Counted from the stretch's first letter, positions 8,388 through 18,320 are shown. The stretch is DNA of 64,000 bases from JADZAI01 sp047602465 (GCA_047602465.1 JASGHF010000001.1:310001-374000); one strand, 5' to 3'. The notes: a model not told the origin generated them from the letters alone. A program made the numbers and translations.

Positions 8388-9767
8388 TCGGCCAGTTTCC
8401 GGCGCTTGTGCCGGGGGATTTTGGGCGCGCCCTCCGGCTTCTTCTTGCCGAAATGGCTGCGGACCAGTTCAACCCTTTCGGGAGCCACCGAAACCCGCAG
8501 TTCCACCCGGCCATCGTTCAGATCCTTGCGGCTGAGAACCGTGGTGTTGGCGTAGGCCCAGGCGAGTCCCTGCCCGTCGCCGGCCGGGACTGTCAGCTTC
8601 ATGGCGTCTTCGCCGGATCGCAGCCTGCGCTCGACCAGCGCTTTCAATCCGTCGAGGCCCTCGCCTGTCATCGCCGATACGGCGATCGGTCCCTGCCCGC
8701 CTAAACGCGCGCTGCGCCGGCGGGCGGCGATCGCATCGGCCTCGTTCAGAAGGTCGATCTTGTTCCAGACCTCGATGACCTGATCGAGCCGTTCGCCTTC
8801 GAATCCGAGGGAACCCAGAACCTCCTCCACGTCGATGCGCTGCGCCTCGCTGTCGGGATGCGCGATGTCGCGGACATGGAGAACGATGTCGGCCTCCAGC
8901 ACCTCTTCCAGCGTCGAACGGAAGGCTGCGACGAGCTGTGTTGGCAGGTCCGAGATGAAGCCCACCGTGTCCGACAGCACCGCCTTGCGCCCGCCCGGAA
9001 GCTTCAGGCCGCGCATGGTCGGGTCCAGCGTCGCGAAGAGCATGTTCGGCCAGCACCTCTGCCCGGGTCAACGCGTTGAACAGCGTCGACTTGCCGGCAT
9101 TGGTGTAGCCGACCAGCGCAACGATGGGGAATGGAACGCGCCGCCGTGCCGTCCGGTGCAGGGAGCGGGTGCGAACGACCTCCTTCAGTTCCTCGCGGAT
9201 ACGCGCGATGCGCTCGCCGATCAGCCGCCGGTCGGTTTCGATCTGCGATTCGCCGGGGCCGCCCAGGAAGCCGAAGCCGCCCCGCTGGCGCTCGAGGTGG
9301 GTCCAGCTCCGCACCAGGCGGCTGCGCTGATAGGTGAGATGGGCGAGTTCGACCTGCAGACGGCCTTCCCGCGTGCGCGCCCGCTCGCCGAAGATTTCCA
9401 GGATCAGACCGGTGCGGTCGATGACCTTGGCCTTGAGGTTCTTTTCGAGATTGCGCTGCTGCACCGGCGAGAGCGGACCGTCGAAGATGACGACGGCGGG
9501 GTCGAGTTCGGCGCAAAGCTGCGCCGCCTCCTCCACCTTGCCTTCGCCGATATAGGTCGCCGGGCGTGGGGCCGTCACCGGCACCAGCCATGAGGCCGCC
9601 GGCTTCAGGCCGATCGCCAGCGTCAACCCTTCGGCCTCCGCGAGGGCAGCCTCCGGCGTCCGCCCGTTCGCGGCCCGCTCATGCTTCAGATAGGGGTGAA
9701 TAACGAACGCGCCCTGAGGCGGGGCAGCGTCAGCGGCTCGCGTCGAGCCCTTCTGTTTCCTGCTCAA
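8384..9767 (-). pseudogene. hflX: GTPase HflX, frameshifted inside the G domain
   Basis: Ribosome-associated GTPase HflX in two frames. The 5' part encodes the N-terminal HflX domain, the glycine-rich GFGFLGGPGESQIETDRR segment and the P-loop GYTNAGKST (about residues 220-228), then runs to LTRAEVLAE at about 9045. The 3' part picks up at MLFATLDPTMR (9043), with DTVGF (G3), NKID (G4) and the C-terminal domain. Homologues have one residue between these pieces, so two bases appear missing (or one added) around 9041-9048, where the coding strand reads GCCGAACATGC. The start is uncertain: TTG 9767 overlaps hfq by 38 bases and no strong ribosome site is visible. Confidence 0.88.
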
Positions 9768-9981
9768 ACAGTTGCACCGGATTCAATGGCATGACGGTCG
9801 AGATCGCATGCTTGTAGACCAACTGAGAGTGGCCGTCGCGACGAAGCAGCACGCAGAAATTGTCAAACCAGGTTATGACGCCCTGAAGCTTCACGCCATT
9901 GACGAGAAAGACCGTCAGGGGGGTTTTTGTCTTGCGGACGGCGTTCAGAAACACGTCCTGCAGGTTCTGCTTGTCGCTCAT
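9730..9981 (-). CDS. hfq: RNA chaperone Hfq
   Basis: 83-residue Sm-like RNA chaperone that mediates small-RNA regulation as a hexamer. Sm1 reads NLQDVFLNAVRKTKTPLTVFLVNGVKLQG, and the Sm2 signature is intact as YKHAISTVMP. The proximal-face residues Q8-like (KQNLQD) and K56-H58 equivalents (YKHA) are present. It follows dat at 113 bases, probably with its own promoter, and its 3' end overlaps the start of hflX, the classic hfq-hflX order downstream of ntrYX in alphaproteobacteria. Confidence 0.97.
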   Translation of the reverse strand: MSDKQNLQDVFLNAVRKTKTPLTVFLVNGVKLQGVITWFDNFCVLLRRDGHSQLVYKHAISTVMPLNPVQLFEQETEGLDASR

Positions 9982-10094
9982 TGATCCACTTTGCTCTTAT
10001 TGGCCGTGAGGCAGGGTCGATGCGGCCAGGAATCTTGGGGCCTCCCCTAATGTGGCGGTTTTCGCGTTTGCTGCAAGTGCGAAATGAAACCCGT

Positions 10095-10946
10095 CTACCC
10101 CTCCAGACCGAGATAGGCTTCGCGCAGATCACCCGAAACCTGCCCCGGACGGCCATCGCCGACCGCCTGGCCGTCGATCTTCACCACCGGCAGCACGAAG
10201 GAACCGGCAGACGTGATGAACGCCTCGCGCGCCGCCAGAGCCTCCGCGATGGTGAAGGCACGTTCCTCGACCTTCATCTGCCGCGCTTCGGCCAGCGCCT
10301 TCACGCTGGCCCGGGTGACGCCGGGCAGGATCGCATTGGATAAGGCGCGGGTCACCAGCGTCCCGTCGCGGGTGACGATCCACGCATTCGTGCTCGCGCC
10401 CTCGGTGACGAAGCCGCCCTTGTCGACCAGCCAGGCCTCGTAGGCGCCCTGCTCGCGCGCTGCCTGTTTGGCCAGCACATTGGCGACCAGCGCCGTCGTC
10501 TTGATGTCGCAGCGCGCCCAGCGCCCATCCGGCATGGTCACGACGGCGATGCCGCTCGCCGCCGCCGCATCCGCCTTCGCGCGATCCGTGCGCCGTGCGG
10601 TGATGATCACCGTCTGCGGCAGATCGGCCGGTGGAAATGGATGATCGCGCCTGGCGACGCCGCGCGTGATCTGCAGGTAGGCGAGACCGTTCCTTACGCG
10701 GTTGCGGCGGATAGTTTCGTTCACATGCCGGCTCAGCGCCACGCGGGATTGCGGTATGCCCTGCCCCAGTTCCTTCAGCGAACGCTCCAGCCGCGCCCAA
10801 TGCCCTTCGGCATCCAGCGCGCGTCCATCGCGCACGGCGAAGACCTCGTAGATCGAGTCCGCGAATTGCAGGCCGCGATCCTCGATATGCACGGCGGCTT
10901 CGGCGAACGGCACATAGCGGCCATTGACATAGGCGATGCGCGACAT
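10095..10946 (-). CDS. dat: D-amino-acid transaminase
   Basis: 283-residue fold-type IV PLP enzyme that interconverts D-alanine and D-glutamate via 2-oxoacids, supplying D-amino acids for peptidoglycan. The N-terminus YVNGRYVPFAEAAVHIEDRGLQFADSIYEV and the lysine in CDIKTTALVANVLAKQ (Schiff-base lysine position of D-AAT) identify it; a branched-chain aminotransferase would show a different EEC/GT pattern. FVTEGASTNAWIV is the phosphate-binding region. It lies 10 bases after ntrX in the ntrYX-dat-hfq arrangement common in alphaproteobacteria. Confidence 0.9.
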   Translation of the reverse strand: MSRIAYVNGRYVPFAEAAVHIEDRGLQFADSIYEVFAVRDGRALDAEGHWARLERSLKELGQGIPQSRVALSRHVNETIRRNRVRNGLAYLQITRGVARRDHPFPPADLPQTVIITARRTDRAKADAAAASGIAVVTMPDGRWARCDIKTTALVANVLAKQAAREQGAYEAWLVDKGGFVTEGASTNAWIVTRDGTLVTRALSNAILPGVTRASVKALAEARQMKVEERAFTIAEALAAREAFITSAGSFVLPVVKIDGQAVGDGRPGQVSGDLREAYLGLEG

Positions 10947-10956
10947 GGTCCGGGCC

Positions 10957-12372
10957 TCAGCTCAGTCCATCCTCGGGCCGCGACCCGACGCCCAGCGTCT
11001 TCAGCTTGCGATGCAGCGCCGAACGCTCCATCCCGATGAACGAGGCCGTGCGCGAGATATTGCCGCCAAAGCGGTTGATCTGCGCCACCAGATACTCCCG
11101 CTCGAACATCTCGCGCGCCTCGCGCAGGGGCAGCGAGATGATGTGTTCGCCCGAAGGCCCCTGCGTCACGGCCGGCGCCGACGACGACACCTCGAAGGGC
11201 AGCATGTCCGCGTTGACCTGCGCGTTGGCCTGATCGGATGTGAGGATCACCAGCCGCTCGATATTGTTGCGGAGCTGGCGGACATTGCCCGGCCAGTCAT
11301 GCGCCTGCAACGCGGCCATCGCGTCGTCGGCCACGCGGCAGACCGATCCGCCATACATGCGGCTGAAGCGGCTGAGGAAGTGCTCCACCAGGAAGGGAAT
11401 ATCGTCGCGGCGCTCGGAAAGCGCCGGCACGCGGATCGGCACGACGCCAAGACGATGGAACAGATCCTCACGCAGATTGCCGTCGGCGATTTCGCGGCGC
11501 AGATCGCGGCTGGAGGATGAGATGATCCGCACATCCACCTGCACGCGCTGCGTCCCGCCGAGGCGCGTGAAGGTCTGGTCCAGCAGCACGCGCAGGATCT
11601 TGCCCTGCGTCTCCAGCGGCATGTCTGCGACTTCATCGAGATACAGCGTGCCGCCATGCGCCTGCTCCAGCAGACCCACCTTGCGGCCGCCTGTTTCGGT
11701 GCCTTCGACACCGAACAGCTCCTGCTCCATCCGGTCGGGCGCCATGATGGCGCAGTTGAGCGCAACGAAGGGATTGCGCGCCCGGCGCGAGCGCTGATGC
11801 AGCAGCCGCGCCACCACTTCCTTGCCCGACCCCGCAGGTCCGCTGATCAGCACGCGGCTGCCGGTCGGCGCCACCTTCTCGATCGTCTGGCGCAATTGCG
11901 AAATCACGCTGGAGCGGCCGACCAGGTCGAAATCCTCGCTCGCCCGCTGACGCAGTTCTTCGTTCTCGCGGCGCAGCTTGGCGGATTCCAGCGCGCGCTC
12001 CACGAGGATCAGCAGCTTGTCCGACTTGAACGGCTTCTCCAGGAAGTCGTATGCGCCGCGCTTGATCGCCGCGACGGCGGTTTCGATCGTGCCGTGACCG
12101 GAGATCACGATGACGGGCAGATCGGGAAAATCGCGCTTCAGTTCCTCCAGCACCTGAAGGCCGTCGATGCGGCTGCCCTGCAGCCAGATGTCGAGGACCA
12201 CCAGGGCCGGCTGACGCGCCCGCGCGGCGCTCAGCGCGCCGTCGGCGTCCTTCGCCAGGCGCGTTTCATAGCCCTCGTCGTTCAGAATGCCGGCGATCAG
12301 TTCGCGGATATCCACCTCGTCGTCGACGACAAGGATTTCCGGGGCCTTATGCCAATTGGCCGTCTTGCTCAT
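10957..12372 (-). CDS. ntrX: Nitrogen assimilation/redox response regulator NtrX
   Basis: 471-residue response regulator. The receiver domain (about 10-125) has the phosphoacceptor in LVVLDIWL; the AAA+ domain (about 155-385) has Walker A SGPAGSGKEV and Walker B GGTLYLDEVADM; the C-terminus ends in a Fis-type HTH (GGNISRTASFIGMERSALHRKL). The GAFTGA loop needed to contact sigma-54 is absent: the segment reads ELFGVEGTETGGRKVG. This is consistent with NtrX acting outside the usual sigma-54 mechanism. The gene overlaps ntrY by 26 bases. Confidence 0.94.
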   Translation of the reverse strand: MSKTANWHKAPEILVVDDEVDIRELIAGILNDEGYETRLAKDADGALSAARARQPALVVLDIWLQGSRIDGLQVLEELKRDFPDLPVIVISGHGTIETAVAAIKRGAYDFLEKPFKSDKLLILVERALESAKLRRENEELRQRASEDFDLVGRSSVISQLRQTIEKVAPTGSRVLISGPAGSGKEVVARLLHQRSRRARNPFVALNCAIMAPDRMEQELFGVEGTETGGRKVGLLEQAHGGTLYLDEVADMPLETQGKILRVLLDQTFTRLGGTQRVQVDVRIISSSSRDLRREIADGNLREDLFHRLGVVPIRVPALSERRDDIPFLVEHFLSRFSRMYGGSVCRVADDAMAALQAHDWPGNVRQLRNNIERLVILTSDQANAQVNADMLPFEVSSSAPAVTQGPSGEHIISLPLREAREMFEREYLVAQINRFGGNISRTASFIGMERSALHRKLKTLGVGSRPEDGLS

Positions 12373-14701
12373 GGAGACCGTGCTGCTGGATCGATGGGTT
12401 TGTCGATTGGGTTTCAGGCGCCGGGAAGCGCAGCGTTATCTGTGCGCCGGCCAGCGTATCGGAATCGGAGAGCGCGACGCTGCCGCCATGCTCTTCCATG
12501 ATTTTCTTGACGATCGCGAGACCGAGGCCGGTGCCTTTGCCGCGCGTCGTCACATACGGTTCGGTCAGGCGGTTCCGCTCCGTTGCGGGCAAGCCTATGC
12601 CGTTGTCGGAGACCGCGACGACGACGAAGCCCGGCTCCTCCTTGAGGACGATTTCGATGCGCCCGCCCGTCGGCTTGGCGGTCATGCCTTTTTCGGCCGC
12701 TTCGGGATCGAACTTGGCCGTCACCGCCTCGGCGGCGTTCTTCAGCACATTGGTCAGCGCCTGCGCGACCAGACGGCCGTCGCAGACCAGCGGCACGGCG
12801 CCCTCAGGCGCATCGACGGCGTAGGCGATCGCCGCATTGCCGACGCTCTGCAGGAACACGGCCTGCTTGACCAGTTCGCCCGCGTCCTCCTCGCGCACGA
12901 TCGGCACCGGCATGCGTGCGAAAGACGAGAACTCGTCCACCATGCGGCCGATATCGCCGACCTGGCGGATGATGGTCTGGGTGCACTGCTCGAACACGTC
13001 AGGGTCGGACGAGATTTCCTTGCCGTATTTCCGGCGCAGCCGTTCGGCGGAAAGCTGAATGGGCGTCAGGGGATTCTTGATCTCGTGCGCGATGCGGCGG
13101 GCGACATCGCCCCAGGCTGCGCTGCGCTGCGCCGCGATGAGGTCGGTCATGTCGTCGAAGGTGATGACGAAGCCGGTGCGACGGCCGTCGCTCCGCTCCG
13201 AGGTGACGCGCACCGAGAGGTTGCGCGTGCGTCCACCGCGCGCGATGTCGAGTTGACCCGAGGCGCGGCCGTCGGCATTCACGCGCGCCTCTGCGAGAAT
13301 ACCGGAAATCTCCGGCGCGATTTCCTCGATCGGGCGGCTCGTCAGTTCGGCGGACATGTGGCCGAAAAAGGCTGCGGCTGTGGGGTTGGCGGCATCGATC
13401 CGGCCCAGCGCATCCAGCCCGATCACTCCGGCCGAAACACCCGACAACACCGCCTCCGCAAAAAGGCGCCGGTCCTCGGCGATCCGGTTGGTTTCAACCA
13501 GTTCGTCCTGCTGGCTCTGCAGTTCGGACGTCATGCGGTTGAAGGCGTTGGAGAGGTTCGCCAGTTCGCCATCGACGCCCTGGGTTCTCACACGCGCGGT
13601 CAGATCGCCGGCGCTGACCCGTTCGGAGGCGCCGATCAACCGGCCGATGGGCTGTACGATGCGGTTCGCCGCGTTGAGTCCCAGCGACACCGCCGCCAGC
13701 AGCATCAACAGGCCGACAACCGCATAGACCGCCGCGAAGGCGAGCTGGACCGAACTGCGGTTCTGCTCAAGAACTTCATACTCACGCGCCGCCGCGACGG
13801 CCTCACGCTGGCTGACCAGCACCTTGGTGTCGACATAGCGGATCGCCAGCAGATAGCGGTCGATATAGCGGTCGAGCTTCACGAGCGCCTGGACGCGGTC
13901 GTCATAGCTGTCGGCGAGAATGACGACGTCGCCCGCGCTGGCGCGCTGGAATTCCGCCAGTTCCGGCGCCGCGATCTCCACCATCAGCGTGCGGCGGGCG
14001 CCTGTCACGAAACGGCCTGACCCGTCGAAGATCACCGCCGCGGAAAGGTTGCGGTCTTCGGTCTTCTGCAGGAGATATTGCTGGAACGCGTTGGGATCGC
14101 TGACCGCCATCACGAGGTTCAGATTCACGTCGGCCGCCAGCGCCAGCACGTCGGACCGTATCGACTGCTTGTGTTCGGAAACATAGGCCTGCGCCACGCT
14201 CGCGGCGTTCTCGATCGACGTCCGGACGCGATCGGAGAACCACGAGTTGATGCCGAGATTGAGCATCACGGCCGAGAACAGCGCGACCAGCACGGTTGGG
14301 ATGATCGCGATCGCCGCAAAAATCATCACCATGCGGACATGCAGCTGCGCGCCGGCGACGCCGCTGCCCCGCGTCCGCGACAGATTGTAGAGCCGCCACG
14401 CGATCGCCGCGACCAGCACCACCGCCAGCAGGATGTTGATGGTCAGCAGGATCCCGACATTGTCGGCATCCGGATTGATCGGCCCGGCGCCGCTCAGGAC
14501 GATGTAAGAGGCGACTGCCGTCCCGAGCGCAATGAGGCCGACCACCACCTCCAGCATCCATTGGCGGATGCCGGACGGGCGTTCGAGATCATCGCTCGGC
14601 ACGCCCTCAACGGGCGAGAGGTCTGCGGCTGTCACGTCTTCAGAAACTCTGGCTGACGGATGGGCAGTCTCGTGGCCGTGAAAACACGACCGTTGCTTCA
14701 T
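12347..14701 (-). CDS. ntrY: Sensor histidine kinase NtrY
   Basis: 784-residue membrane kinase, partner of NtrX. Three or four hydrophobic segments in the first 135 residues precede a periplasmic region, then another transmembrane segment (about 320-345, VYAVVGLLMLLAAVSLGL), a HAMP domain (RIVQPIGRLIGASERVSAGDL), a PAS domain (about 400-500), the HisKA H-box RRIAHEIKNPLTPIQLSAERL and a HATPase with N-box ALTNVLKNAAEAV and G-boxes DNGIGLP and GKGTGLGLAIVKKI. NtrY senses nitrogen status or redox in studied alphaproteobacteria. It begins 14 bases downstream of ntrC. Confidence 0.95.
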   Translation of the reverse strand: MKQRSCFHGHETAHPSARVSEDVTAADLSPVEGVPSDDLERPSGIRQWMLEVVVGLIALGTAVASYIVLSGAGPINPDADNVGILLTINILLAVVLVAAIAWRLYNLSRTRGSGVAGAQLHVRMVMIFAAIAIIPTVLVALFSAVMLNLGINSWFSDRVRTSIENAASVAQAYVSEHKQSIRSDVLALAADVNLNLVMAVSDPNAFQQYLLQKTEDRNLSAAVIFDGSGRFVTGARRTLMVEIAAPELAEFQRASAGDVVILADSYDDRVQALVKLDRYIDRYLLAIRYVDTKVLVSQREAVAAAREYEVLEQNRSSVQLAFAAVYAVVGLLMLLAAVSLGLNAANRIVQPIGRLIGASERVSAGDLTARVRTQGVDGELANLSNAFNRMTSELQSQQDELVETNRIAEDRRLFAEAVLSGVSAGVIGLDALGRIDAANPTAAAFFGHMSAELTSRPIEEIAPEISGILAEARVNADGRASGQLDIARGGRTRNLSVRVTSERSDGRRTGFVITFDDMTDLIAAQRSAAWGDVARRIAHEIKNPLTPIQLSAERLRRKYGKEISSDPDVFEQCTQTIIRQVGDIGRMVDEFSSFARMPVPIVREEDAGELVKQAVFLQSVGNAAIAYAVDAPEGAVPLVCDGRLVAQALTNVLKNAAEAVTAKFDPEAAEKGMTAKPTGGRIEIVLKEEPGFVVVAVSDNGIGLPATERNRLTEPYVTTRGKGTGLGLAIVKKIMEEHGGSVALSDSDTLAGAQITLRFPAPETQSTNPSIQQHGLHEQDGQLA

Positions 14702-14715
14702 TGCATCAGTTCGTT

Positions 14716-16143
14716 TCAGCGCACAAGCGAAACGTTCAGCAGCCTGATTTTCTTGCGCAGCGTATTCCGGTTCAATCCCAACAGCTTGGCTGCCTTGATC
14801 TGATTGCCTTTTGTCGCGACAAGCGCAGCGACCAGCAGGGGCCGCTCGACCTGCTCCAGTACCCGGTCATAGAGGCCGTCCGGCGGCAGTCCCTGGTGCT
14901 CGCCAAAGTGGCGCTGGAGATACACTTCGACCGAGCCTGAAAGCGACGCGTCCGTTTCAGGGGCCGGCGCGTGATCGCGCCGGCCGGGTGGGTCCAGCTC
15001 CAGCGATACAAGGCGGCCGTTGATCGTATCTTCGGCATAGAGCGCCGCGAGACGCTGGGCGAGGTTCTCCAGCTCACGCACATTGCCCGGCCAGTTGTGG
15101 CGGCGGAGACGATCCAGCCCGTCGGCGTCGATGGTCTTGCGCGGAAGCCCCTGCGCGGCCGCAAGGCTCAGGAAGTGCCGGATCAGGTCCGGCACATCCT
15201 CGATGCGCTCGCGCAGCGGCGGAATGCGCAGCGGCACGACGTTCAAGCGGTAGTACAGATCCTCGCGGAACAGGCCCTGCGCCACGAGCTGGCGCAAATC
15301 CTTGTTGGTCGCGGCGACGATGCGCACATTCGTCTTGATGACATGGCGGCCGCCGACGACGGTGTACTCGCCCTGCTGCAGCACGCGCAGCAGACGGGTC
15401 TGGGCCTCCAGAGGCATGTCGCCGATTTCATCGAGGAACAGCGTGCCGCCTTCGGCCTGTTCGAAGCGGCCAATGGACCGCGCACTCGCACCGGTGAAGG
15501 CGCCCTTCTCGTGGCCGAACAGGTCGCTTTCGATCAGCTCGCGCGGAATGGCCGCCATGTTCACGGCGACGAACGGTCCCCGCTTGCGTTTGCCATAGTC
15601 GTGCAGCGCCCGCGCGACCAGTTCCTTGCCGGTGCCGCTTTCGCCGGTGATCAGCACGGTCAGGTCCGTGGCCATCAGACGGGCCATGACACGGTAGACG
15701 TCCTGCATGGCCGGCGAGCGGCCGATCAGAGGCAGCTTCTGTTCGTCCTCCGCCACCGCCTGCGGTGAGGTGTTGCGCGGCTGGGACAGGGCGCGGTTGA
15801 CGATGGCGACCAGTTCGTTGAGGTCGAATGGTTTGGGCAGGTACTCATAGGCACCCCGCTCCGTCGCCGTGATCGCCGTCAGCAGCGTGTTCTGCGCGCT
15901 CATCACGACGACCGGAAGGTCGGGCCGGACTTTCTGGATACGCGGCAGCAACTCGAACCCGCTTTCGTCGGGCATCACCACATCGGTCAGCACCAGATCG
16001 CCGTCGCCCCGCGCCACCCACTGCCACAGCGTCGCGGCGTTGCCGCAGGTCCGCACATCGAAGCCGGCTCGCCCGAGAGCCTGGCTCAGCACCGTGCGGA
16101 TGGCGGCGTCGTCGTCGGCGATCAGGATCGTGCGGCTGGCCAT
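14716..16143 (-). CDS. ntrC: Nitrogen regulator NtrC (sigma-54 activator)
   Basis: 475-residue NtrC. Start chosen at ATG 16143 (MASRTILIADDDAAIRTVL), since upstream residues are atypical. The receiver domain has its phosphoaspartate in LVLTDVVMPDESG; the AAA+ domain has Walker A TGESGTGKEL, the intact sigma-54 loop GHEKGAFTGAS and Walker B GGTLFLDEIGDMP; the C-terminal Fis HTH ends in IKAAKLLGLNRNTLRKKI. It activates nitrogen-scavenging genes when phosphorylated by NtrB. It follows ntrB by 10 bases. Confidence 0.96.
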   Translation of the reverse strand: MASRTILIADDDAAIRTVLSQALGRAGFDVRTCGNAATLWQWVARGDGDLVLTDVVMPDESGFELLPRIQKVRPDLPVVVMSAQNTLLTAITATERGAYEYLPKPFDLNELVAIVNRALSQPRNTSPQAVAEDEQKLPLIGRSPAMQDVYRVMARLMATDLTVLITGESGTGKELVARALHDYGKRKRGPFVAVNMAAIPRELIESDLFGHEKGAFTGASARSIGRFEQAEGGTLFLDEIGDMPLEAQTRLLRVLQQGEYTVVGGRHVIKTNVRIVAATNKDLRQLVAQGLFREDLYYRLNVVPLRIPPLRERIEDVPDLIRHFLSLAAAQGLPRKTIDADGLDRLRRHNWPGNVRELENLAQRLAALYAEDTINGRLVSLELDPPGRRDHAPAPETDASLSGSVEVYLQRHFGEHQGLPPDGLYDRVLEQVERPLLVAALVATKGNQIKAAKLLGLNRNTLRKKIRLLNVSLVR

Positions 16144-16153
16144 CCGGAATGTC

Positions 16154-17251
16154 CTACGCGACTTGGTCTGACTGCCAGGGCAGCAGAACGCTGAATACGG
16201 TGCGGCGGCCCTCGCTGAGGCATTCGATGACGCCGCCATGGTCGCCGACGATCTTGGCGACGAGAGCGAGGCCGAGGCCCTGCCCGTTGCGCTTGGTCGT
16301 CACGAAGGGATCGAACAGATACGGCTCGATATCGCGAGATACGCCGACGCCGTTGTCCTTCACGCGGACTTCCAGCGGCAGGCCGATACGCTCGCCGCTG
16401 CCGGGAACCGAAAGGCGCACGCCGGGGCGATAGGCGGTCGAGAACACGATCTCGCCGTCCTGCGGATTCGGCCCTTCCGCGATCGCGTCGGCGGCGTTCT
16501 TGGCGAGGTTCAGGAAGACCTGGATCAGCTGGTCGCGATTGCCCGGGATCGGCGGCAATGAGGGATCGTAGGTTTCCACGATGCGGATGTTCTTGGCGAA
16601 GCTCGCTTCGGCGATCCGCCGGACATGGTCCAGAACCTGATGGATGTTCACCGGGCTGCGCTCCAGCTGGCGCACCTCGCCGAACACCTCCATCCGGTCC
16701 ACCAGCTTGCGGATGCGTTCGGTCTCTTCGCAGATCAATTGCGTCAGCGCCCGGTCGGCCGGGGCGGCGTTCTGTTCGATCAGCTGCGCCGCGCCGCGAA
16801 TGCCGGCCAGCGGGTTCTTGATCTCGTGCGCGAGGATCGCCGACATCGCCGACACCGAGCGCGCGGCGCCGCGATGAACCAGCTGGCGATCCATTTTCTG
16901 GGCCATGGTGCGTTCCTGGATATGCACCAGGCAGCGCGGGTCGCCTTCGCCGAGCGGGGCGATCTGGACATCGCCGATATGCTGCCCGGTTCGTGGCGTG
17001 CCGAGATCGACCTCGTACTCGCTGACCGGCGCACTCACGCTGCGCGCCTGTTCGATCAGCGACAGGATCGGGCTGCTCGCCGGCACCAGATCGTTCAGCC
17101 GCTGCTTCTTCAGACTGGCCGCGCTGGACCCGAAGAAACTCTCGGCCGCGAGATTGGCGAAAACGATCCGGTTGCCTTCGGCCGTCACGATCACCGCGTG
17201 GGGGATCGCGTTCAGCAGCAGGTCGGAAAAGCTGTCCGGCGCCGCGCTCAT
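16154..17251 (-). CDS. ntrB: Nitrogen sensor kinase NtrB
   Basis: 365-residue soluble histidine kinase/phosphatase controlling NtrC under PII. Start chosen at ATG 17251 (MSAAPDSFSDLLLNAIPHAVIV), which overlaps the dusB stop as ATGA. It has a PAS domain (about 12-115), an H-box ILAHEIKNPLAGIRGAAQLIE, an N-box FLNLAKNAADAI and G-boxes VKDNGVGVS and GQGLGLALVAKI. There is no membrane segment. The dusB-ntrB-ntrC order is widely conserved in alphaproteobacteria. Confidence 0.95.
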   Translation of the reverse strand: MSAAPDSFSDLLLNAIPHAVIVTAEGNRIVFANLAAESFFGSSAASLKKQRLNDLVPASSPILSLIEQARSVSAPVSEYEVDLGTPRTGQHIGDVQIAPLGEGDPRCLVHIQERTMAQKMDRQLVHRGAARSVSAMSAILAHEIKNPLAGIRGAAQLIEQNAAPADRALTQLICEETERIRKLVDRMEVFGEVRQLERSPVNIHQVLDHVRRIAEASFAKNIRIVETYDPSLPPIPGNRDQLIQVFLNLAKNAADAIAEGPNPQDGEIVFSTAYRPGVRLSVPGSGERIGLPLEVRVKDNGVGVSRDIEPYLFDPFVTTKRNGQGLGLALVAKIVGDHGGVIECLSEGRRTVFSVLLPWQSDQVA

Positions 17252-18231
17252 GCCGCTTCCAGAGCCGGCTGCGGCCACACGGCCTGCAGAGCCGCGTCCA
17301 GGTCGTCCGGCTGCTCGATCCGGCACATGGCCGCGATGGTCTCGCGGCCGACGCCTTCATGGGCCAGATAGGCCGCCAGATGCTTGCGGAAGGTCAGCAG
17401 ACCCCGCTTCGCGCCATAGCAGTCCAGGCTCCCCGCCAACTGGCTGCGAGCGGCGTCCAGCCGTTCCTTCACATCCGGTCCCTGCCAGTTCCGGCCGTTC
17501 AGGGCCGCCGCGATCTCACCCAGCAGCCAGGGCCGCCCGACCGCGGCCCGGCCGACCAGCACGCCGTCACCCCCCGACAGCGCCAGCGCCCGCCTCGCCT
17601 CCTCGACCGATCCGATATCACCATTGGCGAAGACGGGGATCGTCACAGCCTGTTTGGTGGCCGAAATGGCGGCCCAGTCCGCCTGCCCCTTGTAGAAATC
17701 ACATCGCGTCCGGCCATGGACCGACACGAAAACGGCTCCGAGCCGCTCGGCCCGCTGCGCCAGATCCGGCGCATTCAGGCCGGCGCGATCCCAACCCAGC
17801 CGCATCTTCACCGACACCGGCACCGCCACAGCCCCCACCGCGGCGGCGATCAGGCGCTCTGCGACGTCGAGATCACGCATCAAAGCCGACCCGGCATACC
17901 CACCAACGACACGCTTGGCCGGGCACCCCATATTGATATCGATCAGTGCGGCGCCCCGGTCGGCCGCGATCCGGGCCGCCTCGGCCATCCATTCCGGCCG
18001 GCACCCAGCCAATTGAACCGCATAGACCCCGCCGATCTCGTCACAGGCGAGTTTCTCGAACGCATCGTCCTCACCGTCGGCCAGGCGGTCGCTCGCCACC
18101 ATCTCCGTCACGGTCAGGCTGGCGCCGTAGCGGCGGGCCAGACAGCGAAACGGGGCATCCGTCACGCCTGACATGGGCGCAACGATTACCGGTACGACGT
18201 CACTCAAAAGCCCTGATATTGCGCTGCTCAT
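17248..18231 (-). CDS. dusB: tRNA-dihydrouridine synthase DusB
   Basis: 327-residue flavoprotein that reduces uridine to dihydrouridine in the tRNA D-loop. Signature pieces are APMSGVTDAPFRCLARRYGA near the N-terminus, the DINMGCPAKRVVGGYAGSALM segment carrying the catalytic cysteine, VSVHGRTRCDFYKGQADW and FANGDIGSVEEARRALALSGGDGVLVGRAAVGRPWL for FMN phosphate binding. First gene of the dusB-ntrBC-ntrYX run, it reads away from ispDF across 89 bases. The alphaproteobacterial gene is often called nifR3. Confidence 0.95.
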   Translation of the reverse strand: MSSAISGLLSDVVPVIVAPMSGVTDAPFRCLARRYGASLTVTEMVASDRLADGEDDAFEKLACDEIGGVYAVQLAGCRPEWMAEAARIAADRGAALIDINMGCPAKRVVGGYAGSALMRDLDVAERLIAAAVGAVAVPVSVKMRLGWDRAGLNAPDLAQRAERLGAVFVSVHGRTRCDFYKGQADWAAISATKQAVTIPVFANGDIGSVEEARRALALSGGDGVLVGRAAVGRPWLLGEIAAALNGRNWQGPDVKERLDAARSQLAGSLDCYGAKRGLLTFRKHLAAYLAHEGVGRETIAAMCRIEQPDDLDAALQAVWPQPALEAA

Positions 18232-18320
18232 TGTTGGTGCGGCGGACGGGTTGCCTAGAATTGAGGCAGCTTCATATCAGCGCCCTTGTTTCGGCCCAAG
18301 CCCGGAGGCAAAGACGCAAC

